Source: a bacterium | GTDB lineage: Bacteria; Planctomycetota; J058; JACQDU01 | Direction: 5' to 3' | Assembly (NCBI GenBank): GCA_016200955.1 | Contig: JACQDU010000068.1 | Location: 1 to 6,973, forward strand | DNA: 6,973 nucleotides | Shown: piece after piece, positions 1-6,214 of the stretch | Layout: each line of letters starts with the position of its first letter | Position numbering within the stretch: position 1 is the first letter of the stretch | Notes under the pieces: model-generated | The model's input: the letters and a program-made list of their open reading frames with translations, nothing else | Database searches by the model: none | Told to the model about the DNA's origin: nothing | Translations under genes and position numbers: made by a program

Positions 1-6
1 CCGAGT

Positions 7-12
7 AGGGGA
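7..12 (+). promoter_or_regulatory. Shine-Dalgarno of the first membrane protein gene
   Basis: AGGGGA sits 5 bases before the ATG at 18. This purine-rich motif is a good match to the anti-Shine-Dalgarno and supports that ATG as the start. Too little sequence precedes it to see a promoter. Confidence 0.6.
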
Positions 13-17
13 TAGGC

Positions 18-635
18 ATGAGCAAGAAGCAGACGCAGGAGCGGACGAAGGAGGAGAAGCGCGCGCACGACGTCCGCATGGGGCTCCTCATCGCGCACGC
101 GGTGCTCGCGATGCTCCTCGTCCTCGGCTCGCAGCTCGACTGGTGGTCGGTCTGGGTCAAGGGAACGCTCGTCGAGACCGTTCTCGGCCGCGAGCACGAT
201 GGGATCCCCGCTCGCCAGGCCGCGGTCTACATGGCGCTCTCGGCTCTCATCGCCTTCTTCTTCACGACGTACGACCTCGTGGCGGACGCCGACATCCAGT
301 GGCCGCCTCTCCTCGTGAGCGCCTTCGCGCTCGGGTGCTGCACGCAGCAGCTCTACCAGACGTTCTACAAGGACTGGGAGAAGATCGCCGAGAGCAAGAT
401 CAGCGAGCGCATGTTCGACGACTCGCTCAAGGCCGTGCGCTCGGGAGACACGGCTCCCGAGACGAGCTCCACGGGAACGGTCGCGCCGATCGTCTCCGCC
501 GCGGCCGTGGACCCGGCGTCCAAGTATCCGTTCGCGATCAAGCTCGGCACCGGCCTTGGCCTCGCGACGACCGCGAGCCTGGGCATGCTCCTCTCGTCGA
601 TCTACCTCACGTTCTTCGCGAAAAGAAAGACGTGA
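18..635 (+). CDS. hypothetical multi-pass membrane protein
   Basis: I do not recognise a family for this 205-residue protein. It opens with a strongly charged cytosolic-looking tail (residues 1-20, rich in Lys, Glu and Arg). Four hydrophobic stretches then follow, at about residues 21-39, 66-86, 95-115 and 171-201. The last is a long Gly/Ala/Leu-rich segment ending in the positively charged tail AKRKT. Between segments three and four is a polar, Ser/Thr/Ala-rich stretch (about 120-168) that looks disordered. There is no signal peptide and no catalytic motif. The start is supported by AGGGGA five bases upstream. The codon bias matches the neighbouring genes, so it is very likely a real gene. 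A second small membrane protein follows after 60 bases on the same strand, and the XPB/Bax1-type pair comes next, so co-transcription is likely. A link to DNA repair would be speculation. The product is inferred to be an inner-membrane protein of unknown role. Confidence 0.8.
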   Translation: MSKKQTQERTKEEKRAHDVRMGLLIAHAVLAMLLVLGSQLDWWSVWVKGTLVETVLGREHDGIPARQAAVYMALSALIAFFFTTYDLVADADIQWPPLLVSAFALGCCTQQLYQTFYKDWEKIAESKISERMFDDSLKAVRSGDTAPETSSTGTVAPIVSAAAVDPASKYPFAIKLGTGLGLATTASLGMLLSSIYLTFFAKRKT

Positions 636-684
636 CAACGAGAAGGCGCCGATGACAATCTCTCGACTTCCATCACGAACTCGC

Positions 685-690
685 GCGAGG
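685..690 (+). promoter_or_regulatory. Shine-Dalgarno supporting the GTG start at 696
   Basis: GCGAGG lies 5 bases before the GTG at 696. It is a moderate match and helps pick this GTG over later in-frame codons. Confidence 0.45.
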
Positions 691-695
691 CACAC

Positions 696-1079
696 GTGGG
701 CCGCAAGAAGGGCAAGACGGACGCACCGGACACGCGAGCGGTCGACCTCGACCGGCTCGACCCCGACCTCCAGAAGGCGGCGAAGACGCTCGGATTCCGC
801 GAGCGCGCCTCCGTGAACAAGATCGCGCGCAGCTCCGCGCACGAGCGACACACGGAGATGGTCGCCGTGGGCTTCGCCGCGCTCACGGGAGTCGCCGCGA
901 GCGCGGCCCTCACCTACAGCTTCCTCGGCCCGCGCGAGAAGCACGGGCAGATGCTCTCGGTCGCCATCTTCGTCGCGCTCTGGGCGCTCCTCGCGTTCGT
1001 CTACTCGCTCCGGGCCAAGAAGCGCGTCGGCGACCTCCAGAAGCTCGACGCGGCCGTGAAGCAGAAGCTCGGCCTCTGA
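696..1079 (+). CDS. hypothetical small membrane protein with two transmembrane segments
   Basis: The predicted protein is 127 residues, with a GTG start preceded by GCGAGG. A hydrophilic N-terminal region (about residues 1-52) begins with a basic patch (MGRKKGK) and continues with an Asp/Leu/Lys-rich amphipathic part. Two hydrophobic segments follow, at about 55-75 and 85-106, separated by a short charged loop (GPREKHG). The tail RAKKRVGDLQKLDAAVKQKLGL is basic and likely helical. By the positive-inside rule both ends probably face the cytoplasm. I recognise no domain or active site. It has the same strand and codon style as the membrane gene 60 bases upstream. Its stop codon abuts or overlaps the apparent beginning of the XPB-like helicase coding region, which suggests an operon. 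The function is unknown. It could be a partner of the preceding membrane protein, but that rests only on adjacency. Confidence 0.75.
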   Translation: MGRKKGKTDAPDTRAVDLDRLDPDLQKAAKTLGFRERASVNKIARSSAHERHTEMVAVGFAALTGVAASAALTYSFLGPREKHGQMLSVAIFVALWALLAFVYSLRAKKRVGDLQKLDAAVKQKLGL

Positions 1080-1228
1080 GCGCGGAAGGCGCGCGCTCGA
1101 CGCTTGCCCTCGACTTCGACCGCGGGACGCTCCTCCTGCGCCCGCTCGAGGGCGAGCGGGGAGAGCCGATTCTCCCCGAGGAGGTCCGCGCCGCGCTCTT
1201 CTCCCTCGGTGCGAGGGAAGACGAGCGC
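1076..1228 (+). other. probable N-terminal extension of the helicase reading frame, upstream of GTG 1229
   Basis: The helicase frame stays open upstream of GTG 1229 and encodes peptide that looks genuine, including LALDFDRGTLLLRPL and LPEEVRAALFSLG. It leads straight into the PAYRYAALV stretch after 1229. This resembles the N-terminal damage-recognition-like domain of XPB homologues as I remember it. I checked this frame back to about 842 and found no ATG, GTG or TTG. The only start-like codon at the right place is CTG at 1076-1078, which overlaps the upstream stop as CTGA. Starting there would add 51 codons, for 499 residues in total. Whether CTG is used, or the sequence has an error here, cannot be decided from this window. 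Confidence 0.5.
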
Positions 1229-2575
1229 GTGCACGCGCTCCGGCTCCCCGCGTATCGCTACGCCGCTCTCGTGCTCGAGCTTCGCGCGCTCGGAGTCCCG
1301 CTCGAGGACCGCGCTCGAGCCTACGAGCAGCTCGAGCGGCTCCCCGCGCCCGCGCGAGAGCCTCGCTCGTACCAGGCCGAGGCGCTCGCGGCCTGGAAGA
1401 AAGCGAGCCGGCGCGGCGTCGTCGTGCTCCCGACCGGCTCGGGGAAGACGTTCCTCGCCGTGCTCGCGATCCGCGACGCCGCGAGGAGCGCGCTCGTGTG
1501 CGTTCCGACGATCGACCTGCTCCACCAGTGGTACTCCGTCCTTGCAGCGAGCTTCCCCGGCACGGAGATCGGCGCGCTCGGCGCGGGGCAGCTCGTCGTG
1601 CGCGATCTCACGGTCGCGACGTACGACTCGGCTTACCTGCACCTCGACCGTTTCGGCGCGCGCTTCGGCCTCGCGATCTTCGACGAAGCCCACCACCTCC
1701 CGGGAGCGACGTTCTCGCTCGCCGCGACGCTCGCGATCGCTCCGTTCCGGCTCGGCCTCACGGCGACGCCCGAGCGCACCGACGGCGGCGAGGCGGTTCT
1801 CTCGGACCTCGTCGGGCCGATCGTCTACAGGAGAGAGATCAAGGAGCTCTCGGGCGAGCACCTCGCTCCCTACGAGCTCGTCTCGATCCAGGTCGAGCTG
1901 TCGGAGGACGAGCGCTCGCGCTACGAGGGGGCGAGGGGGCGCTTCCGGAGCTTCGTGGACTCCCGGCGGATCCGTCTCGGAGGGAAAGACGGGTGGCGCC
2001 GTTTTCTCATCGAGTCGAGCCGCGACTCCGAGGGGCGCGAAGCGTTCGCCTCGTGGCGCGAGCAGAGGAGGATCGCTCTCGCGACTCCCAGGAAGCTCGA
2101 GGTCCTCGAAGGGATCATCTCGCGGCACTGCGGCCGACCGGCCGGCTTGCCCCCCAACCCGCCCTCCCCCCTGCTGGGGGAGGGGGTCGAGGGTCGAGGG
2201 TCCGGCGCCGACCGGATCCTCGTCTTCACCGACGAGAACGACGCGGCCTACGAGGTGTCGCGGCGCTTCCTCGTCCCCGCGATCACGCACCAGACGAAGC
2301 CGCGCGAGAGGCGAGCGTTCCTCGAGGCGTTCGCGAGCGGCCGATTTCCCGTGCTCGCGACCTCGCGCGTGCTGAACGAGGGCGTGGACGTGCCGGCGGC
2401 GAGCGTCGCCGTAGTTCTCTCCGGGAGCGCGACGGTGCGCGAGCACGTCCAGCGGCTCGGGCGCATTCTCCGGCCCGCTCCCGGGAAGCTCGCGATCCTC
2501 TACGAGGTCGTCTCGAGCGGGACCTCCGAGGAGAGCGCGAGCGCGCGGAGGAGGCAGCACGATGCTTACCGGTGA
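1229..2575 (+). CDS. XPB/Rad25-type superfamily 2 DNA helicase
   Basis: This is a 448-residue ATP-dependent DNA helicase, counted from GTG 1229. The order is: entry motif RSYQAEALAAW (47-57); Walker A LPTGSGKT (67-74); motif Ia VCVPTIDLLHQW (90-101); motif II FDEAHH (151-156); motif III LTATPER (177-183); second RecA domain from RILVFTDEND (329-338); motif V around LNEGVDVPA (382-390); motif VI QRLGRILRP (408-416). In XPB proteins the sequence after motif III carries a conserved RED motif; here it reads R-T-D (183-185). GTG 1229 has AGGGA ten bases upstream, but the coding-like sequence before it suggests a longer N-terminus. Residues about 302-327 form a Pro/Gly-rich insert between the RecA domains, encoded by a hairpin repeat. 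A DUF790/Bax1 gene overlaps the 3' end, so the likely role is DNA unwinding in repair as an XPB-Bax1 complex. That role is inferred from homologous archaeal pairs. Confidence 0.88.
   Translation: MHALRLPAYRYAALVLELRALGVPLEDRARAYEQLERLPAPAREPRSYQAEALAAWKKASRRGVVVLPTGSGKTFLAVLAIRDAARSALVCVPTIDLLHQWYSVLAASFPGTEIGALGAGQLVVRDLTVATYDSAYLHLDRFGARFGLAIFDEAHHLPGATFSLAATLAIAPFRLGLTATPERTDGGEAVLSDLVGPIVYRREIKELSGEHLAPYELVSIQVELSEDERSRYEGARGRFRSFVDSRRIRLGGKDGWRRFLIESSRDSEGREAFASWREQRRIALATPRKLEVLEGIISRHCGRPAGLPPNPPSPLLGEGVEGRGSGADRILVFTDENDAAYEVSRRFLVPAITHQTKPRERRAFLEAFASGRFPVLATSRVLNEGVDVPAASVAVVLSGSATVREHVQRLGRILRPAPGKLAILYEVVSSGTSEESASARRRQHDAYR
2151..2202 (+). repeat. REP-like GC-rich hairpin repeat inside the helicase gene
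   Basis: A perfect 9-bp inverted repeat, CCCTCCCCC (2162-2170) and GGGGGAGGG (2176-2184), is separated by the loop CTGCT. It is preceded by a C-rich flank and followed by a GGGTCGA heptamer repeated twice plus GGGTC (2184-2202). The frame is kept and it encodes a Pro/Gly peptide (PPNPPSPLLGEGVEGRG). This kind of CCCTCCCCC...GGGGGAGGG palindrome, giving PSPLLGEG-type peptides, is known to me as a dispersed intergenic repeat in several GC-rich and environmental genomes. It therefore looks like a repeat that landed in a coding sequence at a permissive linker. Confidence 0.65.
2547..2554 (+). promoter_or_regulatory. strong Shine-Dalgarno for the Bax1 gene within the helicase 3' end
   Basis: GGAGGAGG lies 7 bases before ATG 2562, inside the last helicase codons. 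It fixes the start of the downstream gene. Together with the 14-base overlap it implies efficient or coupled translation of the two proteins. Confidence 0.75.
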
Positions 2576-3869
2576 CCTCCTCCGGGCGAAGGTGCGGCCG
2601 AAGACGGTCGAGCCCAAGCTCGTCGATCCCGACGACGTCTCTCTCCTCGAGACGGCCACGGCTCTCGTGGAGACGTTCCGCGAATACACGAACAGGGAGC
2701 GAGGCGAGCTGAAGGCGGCGCTCGAGGCGCGGCTCGCGCGCGGCGACGCCGACCGCGTGAAGCTCGAGCGCGGCCTCGCGAAGCTCCTCGAGGACCGCTC
2801 GACGTTCGAGCGAGCTTCGACGCTCGACCCGGAGGAGACGCGCGCTCTCGTCTACGAGAGAGCGGCCCGCGCGCGGGAGAAGGGCGAGTTCGACCGCTCG
2901 CGCGTCCTCGCGGAGACCGCGTCGGAGCTGGCCTCGCGCGAGGGCGCCGCGGCCGTCGATGCCGCGACCGTCGAGAGCGCGCTCGATGCCGACCGGAAGT
3001 CGCGCGAGGCGCTCCTCTCGACCGAGGCGGTCGACGCGCGAGCGCTCCTCGTGCGCTACAACGTCGCGCTCTGCCAGGCCGTGCTCCTCAAGGCGACGCG
3101 GGTGCGCGTCGAGGTCGACGCGCCTCCCGCGCGCGTTCGACTCTTGCTGCGAGCCATGAAGTTTCGGCAGCTCCTCTTCCGGGCGTGGCCGGGCAAGGTG
3201 CTCCTCGCGGCGCGTCCGGGGAAGAAGGCCCGGGAAGGAGTCGTGCTCGAGATCGACGGACCTCTCTCGATCTTCGGGCCCAGCTCGAAATACGGCCTCG
3301 CTCTCGCCGAGGTGCTCCCCGCGATCCTCCTCTGCGAGCGCTTCTCTCTCGTGGCCGAGCTTGCGTGGCGGAAGAAGCGGCCGGGAGCCTCGACCAAGGC
3401 TCCCGCGAAGACGTTTTCTCTCATGGATCGAGACCTCGTCGGCCCTTCGGGGAAGACGTGGCTGCGCTCGCCGATCCCCGACCCCGGCGCCGCGCCTCCG
3501 GTCGAGCTCGAGGCCTTCGCGCGGCGATTCGAGGAGATCGCACCGGGCTGGAAGGTCGATGACTCGGTCCCGGTCCTGTTCCTGGGAGAAGGCCTGGAGC
3601 GCGACGCTCTCGTCCCCGACCTCCGCTTCTTTCACGAGAGCGGGAAGACCGGTTACCTCGAGCTGCTCACCACGGCTCGACGAGGGAGCGTGGCGCCGCG
3701 GCTCGCTCTCTTGCTGGAGCATGGGCCCAAGGGGCTCGTCGTCGCCGTCGAGAAGCGGCTCGTCGAGGACGCCGGGTCTCTGCCGGAGTCGGTCGTCGTG
3801 TTCCGGTCGATGCCTCTCGCGGTGGACGTGCTCGAGCGGCTGGAGAAGAGCCTCGACGCGGGCGCCTGA
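2562..3869 (+). CDS. DUF790 / Bax1-family nuclease, partner of the XPB helicase
   Basis: This 435-residue protein begins with the family-typical MLTGDLLRAKV. Other DUF790 landmarks follow: an Arg/Glu-rich helical N-terminal region (about 30-160), YNVALCQAVLLKA (166-178), VLEIDGP.SIFGPSSKYGL (228-246), and a C-terminal nuclease-like region from about 310. That region has E315 and E317 in VELEAFARRF, P352-D353 in VPDLRF, E367 in GYLELL, then the helix-strand LVVAVEKRL (392-400). Archaeal Bax1 binds XPB and cuts DNA near the unwound junction. In the proteins I remember, the glutamate corresponding to E367 lies in an EIVGFWTPEYL block followed by a lysine. Here the block reads ELLTTARRGSVAPRL, so the acidic residues are kept but the aromatic block and the lysine are not. 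The strong Shine-Dalgarno and the overlap with the helicase indicate stoichiometric co-production. The family call is firm; whether it is catalytically competent is open. Confidence 0.85.
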   Translation: MLTGDLLRAKVRPKTVEPKLVDPDDVSLLETATALVETFREYTNRERGELKAALEARLARGDADRVKLERGLAKLLEDRSTFERASTLDPEETRALVYERAARAREKGEFDRSRVLAETASELASREGAAAVDAATVESALDADRKSREALLSTEAVDARALLVRYNVALCQAVLLKATRVRVEVDAPPARVRLLLRAMKFRQLLFRAWPGKVLLAARPGKKAREGVVLEIDGPLSIFGPSSKYGLALAEVLPAILLCERFSLVAELAWRKKRPGASTKAPAKTFSLMDRDLVGPSGKTWLRSPIPDPGAAPPVELEAFARRFEEIAPGWKVDDSVPVLFLGEGLERDALVPDLRFFHESGKTGYLELLTTARRGSVAPRLALLLEHGPKGLVVAVEKRLVEDAGSLPESVVVFRSMPLAVDVLERLEKSLDAGA

Positions 3870-3890
3870 TCCGGGGCGCCCCTCGTCTCT
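3860..3890. terminator. possible hairpin between convergent genes
   Basis: GGGCGCC (3860-3866) and GGCGCCC (3875-3881) form a 7-bp inverted repeat with an 8-base loop at the end of the Bax1 gene, followed on the plus strand by a pyrimidine-rich tract. The 27-base gap to the opposing gene's stop leaves little other room for termination. There is no true T-run, so the call is tentative. Confidence 0.3.
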
Positions 3891-3896
3891 CTCCTT

Positions 3897-5969
3897 CTAC
3901 GGGTCGGGGAGGCGGGCGCGGGAGACGATGGGCCCTCTCCCGGGCAGGCGCTCCTGGCGCCCGAACGCCCTCACGCGGATGACCTTCTCGTTCCAGTGGC
4001 GGGCCATGTAGACGTCGCCGCCCTCCCAGGCGTCGACGATGAAGGCCTGATTGCCCCACGTCGAGGGATTGCCCGGGTTCGAGAGCGGGTCGCGGTTGAC
4101 GACCACGAATGCGTGATCGCCTCCCTTCTCGTCACCTTCCTTGGACATCAGCTCCACCGAGTCGACGCCCTTCTCGTGGAGCCTCGTCGCGACCACGGCC
4201 GCGTTCTCCTTGCAGTTGCCCCAGCCCCACTTGAGCGCGACCTTCGAGATCCAGGCGGCGTAGCTGAGCGCCCTCCTGCGCCCCCCCGCCGAGCCGTGCC
4301 CGTAATAGCCCATGTCTTTCGCGGCATCGGCCTCGTTCCTCATCCCGAGGACGGCTTCGTCCGACCAGTCCGGCGCGGGCTGCGAGATGCCGACCCAGCT
4401 CCCCACGGTCATGCCGGCGTGCTTGAACCCGAGGCCGATGAAAGGGACGACGACCTCGCCGCGGTTGGTCGCCGTGAGACGCCACGCGACGTCGTCCGCG
4501 ACGACGCTCGCGATCCCGAATTTCTCCTTGAGCGGCATGCGCTCGGGGAGGCCTCGGCTCCAGACCGAGCGGAGCTTCGAGTTGCTCGAGAGGATGAGGA
4601 CCGCGTCGGAGAGGTAGGGGCGGTCGATCCTGCCTTGCTCGGTCCCGAGGTCGCGCTGCGCGAGGTCGTCGAGTGTCTCGAGGAAGCGGCGTCCCTTGTC
4701 GGTCGCGAGGTTTCCCTGGACGAGGTTGTGGAAGAGGTTCACCGCCGCGAACCGTGCCGCGGGGCTCTCCTCGGGGTCCGAATAGGCCCTCTTCTGGTTG
4801 TCGTGGAGCTCGTAGGCCTGGAGCGCGTGCCAGAAGCGGTCGAGGCGCTGCCGCGTGCCCGGGGGGAGGTCGGCGAGCTGGGGAGCCCTCTCGACGAGGC
4901 TCCAGCTCCGATCGACCCAGTCCGTCTCCCCGGGCCTGACCACACCCTGGCGCTCGCGAGCGCAGAGCTGGCGGTGGAGGGCCACCATCTCGTCGAACCG
5001 CCACCGGCCCTCGACCTCCTTCCTGGCGCGCTCGTCGAGGATCGCCTCGACGGACGCGGACAGCTCCTCGAGCGAGGGCGTCCACGTCCCCGCGGTCGCG
5101 ACCAGGTTGCGGAGAGGGCCGTCCCGGAGCCGCGCGACCCCGTCGACCGCGGCGCGCGCGCCTTCGGGCGAGGTCGCCGCCCGGAGCTTCGCGACGAGCG
5201 CATCGACCTCGCGCCGTAGCTTCTCGACCTCGGCCTCGGTCCGCTCGTCCGGGATCGTGGCCTTGCGGTCCCCGGGAGCCGCGTCTTGGAAGAGAGGCGG
5301 AGAGGAGAGAACGGCGCTCGTGAGCGGGAGCGGTCGTGCGTCCGCGGGCGACGCCGCCCGCTCGCGCTTCGCGCGTGCCACCGAGCGGACGGCCTCCGCG
5401 ATCTCGTCCGCGAGGCAAGAGACGATCTCGCCGTCCGCGCGATCGTCGAGGACGACCGAGACGGCGAGCCGCGGGATCCTGGCGTGCCCCGACGCGCCGG
5501 GGCGGGACCGCTCGCGGCAACGGGCGATGGCGGCCTCGACGATCCTCGTCGCGCGCGCGTGCATCTCGGGAGTCGCATCCGGCTGGTGAACGATGTCGAC
5601 GCTGTTCACGACGAGCGCGTTGCCGGCGCCCCGCGCGAACCTCTCTTTCGAGCGCGCCTCGGCCTCGAGCGCGCCCGGGTCGGCCGCGCCTCGCCCGTCG
5701 GCCTGCTGGATCGCGTGCGCCACCTCGTGGACGAAGAGGCGGCGTCCCTCGACCGAGGACGATGAGGGCGCTCCCCCCGCGAGAACGACGCGCCCGGCCC
5801 AGGTGAACGCGCGTGCGCCGACGTGGTCCGCCAGGCGCTCCGCCCGCGCTCCCCTGTGGACGCGGACGAACCCGAGCGAGCGGCCGAAGGCCGCTTCGAG
5901 GAATTGCCGGGTCTCGTCGGGGAGGGGCTCCCCCGATCCGAGCGTCGAAGCCAGGCTGCCGGGGCGCAT
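3897..5969 (-). CDS. DUF4157 (eCIS core) protein with C-terminal Cys-His-Asp peptidase-like domain
   Basis: This is a 690-residue leaderless protein. Residues about 10-90 form a DUF4157 domain: GEPLPDETRQFLEAAFG, then VRVHRG, ARAFTWAGRVVL and the zinc-peptidase-like HEVAHAIQQ (H81, E82, H85). Residues about 130-210 hold an Ala/Arg-rich part, and 240-265 a likely coiled coil. A long region I cannot assign follows (about 285-560). The end contains WGWGNCKENA (C586), GGDHAFVVVNR (H619) and FIVDAW (D646). Their spacing and context fit the Cys-His-Asp triad of papain-fold, transglutaminase-like or YopT-type (C58) cysteine peptidases. DUF4157 is widespread on proteins encoded with extracellular contractile injection systems, often attached to toxin domains, so an effector is plausible but inferred. 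The start is secure: an in-frame TGA lies three codons upstream of ATG 5969. No clear Shine-Dalgarno is seen. It converges with the Bax1 gene. Confidence 0.85.
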   Translation of the reverse strand: MRPGSLASTLGSGEPLPDETRQFLEAAFGRSLGFVRVHRGARAERLADHVGARAFTWAGRVVLAGGAPSSSSVEGRRLFVHEVAHAIQQADGRGAADPGALEAEARSKERFARGAGNALVVNSVDIVHQPDATPEMHARATRIVEAAIARCRERSRPGASGHARIPRLAVSVVLDDRADGEIVSCLADEIAEAVRSVARAKRERAASPADARPLPLTSAVLSSPPLFQDAAPGDRKATIPDERTEAEVEKLRREVDALVAKLRAATSPEGARAAVDGVARLRDGPLRNLVATAGTWTPSLEELSASVEAILDERARKEVEGRWRFDEMVALHRQLCARERQGVVRPGETDWVDRSWSLVERAPQLADLPPGTRQRLDRFWHALQAYELHDNQKRAYSDPEESPAARFAAVNLFHNLVQGNLATDKGRRFLETLDDLAQRDLGTEQGRIDRPYLSDAVLILSSNSKLRSVWSRGLPERMPLKEKFGIASVVADDVAWRLTATNRGEVVVPFIGLGFKHAGMTVGSWVGISQPAPDWSDEAVLGMRNEADAAKDMGYYGHGSAGGRRRALSYAAWISKVALKWGWGNCKENAAVVATRLHEKGVDSVELMSKEGDEKGGDHAFVVVNRDPLSNPGNPSTWGNQAFIVDAWEGGDVYMARHWNEKVIRVRAFGRQERLPGRGPIVSRARLPDP

Positions 5970-5980
5970 GGAGATGCTTC

Positions 5981-5986
5981 ATTGTA
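5981..5986 (-). promoter_or_regulatory. possible -10 box of the DUF4157 gene
   Basis: On the minus strand TACAAT lies 11 bases before ATG 5969, in one of the few AT-rich spots here. No good -35 box is seen at 17-18 bases. If used, transcription would begin only a few bases before the ATG, which would fit the missing Shine-Dalgarno. It could be a chance match. Confidence 0.25.
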
Positions 5987-6074
5987 GAGCGCGCGGGAGC
6001 TCGATTCTCACCGAGCCCGCCCGAGGCCGGGAGCAGGCGCGTCGTCCGTGGATCCTGCTCTCTGAAGGGCACAT

Positions 6075-6142
6075 GGGACTTCGCGCGGCCCCGGTCAAGG
6101 CGACGCTACCTCTCGGAACTTCCCCCTGGACGACGAAGTCCC
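6075..6142. repeat. 9-bp inverted repeat with 50-base loop
   Basis: GGGACTTCG (6075-6083) and CGAAGTCCC (6134-6142) are perfect reverse complements, about 105-175 bases upstream of the DUF4157 start. They could form a stem in a leader transcript or mark a dyad. In a GC-rich gap of this length one such match by chance is not surprising. Confidence 0.4.
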
Positions 6143-6214
6143 GTAGGGAGCCGTTCGTCCCGATGGCGAGGCTGAGATCGTCGATATCCGTGGTCACGCG
6201 AGCCGGGACTGTGG

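Noticed and set aside
1001..2689. Long minus-strand open frame opposite the helicase (562 codons)
   Set aside because: It encodes an Arg/Glu/Pro-rich composition with no domain and mirrors a clear helicase gene. It arises from stop-poor GC-rich antisense DNA.
2283..3722. Long minus-strand open frame opposite the Bax1 gene (479 codons)
   Set aside because: The same low-complexity Arg/Leu/Glu pattern, lying opposite a recognisable DUF790 gene.
3996..5219. Plus-strand open frame of 407 codons opposite the DUF4157 gene
   Set aside because: Antisense shadow with no domain, Arg/Val/Leu-rich, and no ribosome site.
4132..6072. Minus-strand frame of 646 codons overlapping the DUF4157 gene
   Set aside because: It is a frame-shifted shadow, full of Arg/Pro/Gly. 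The real frame carries HEVAHAIQQ and the Cys-His-Asp motifs.
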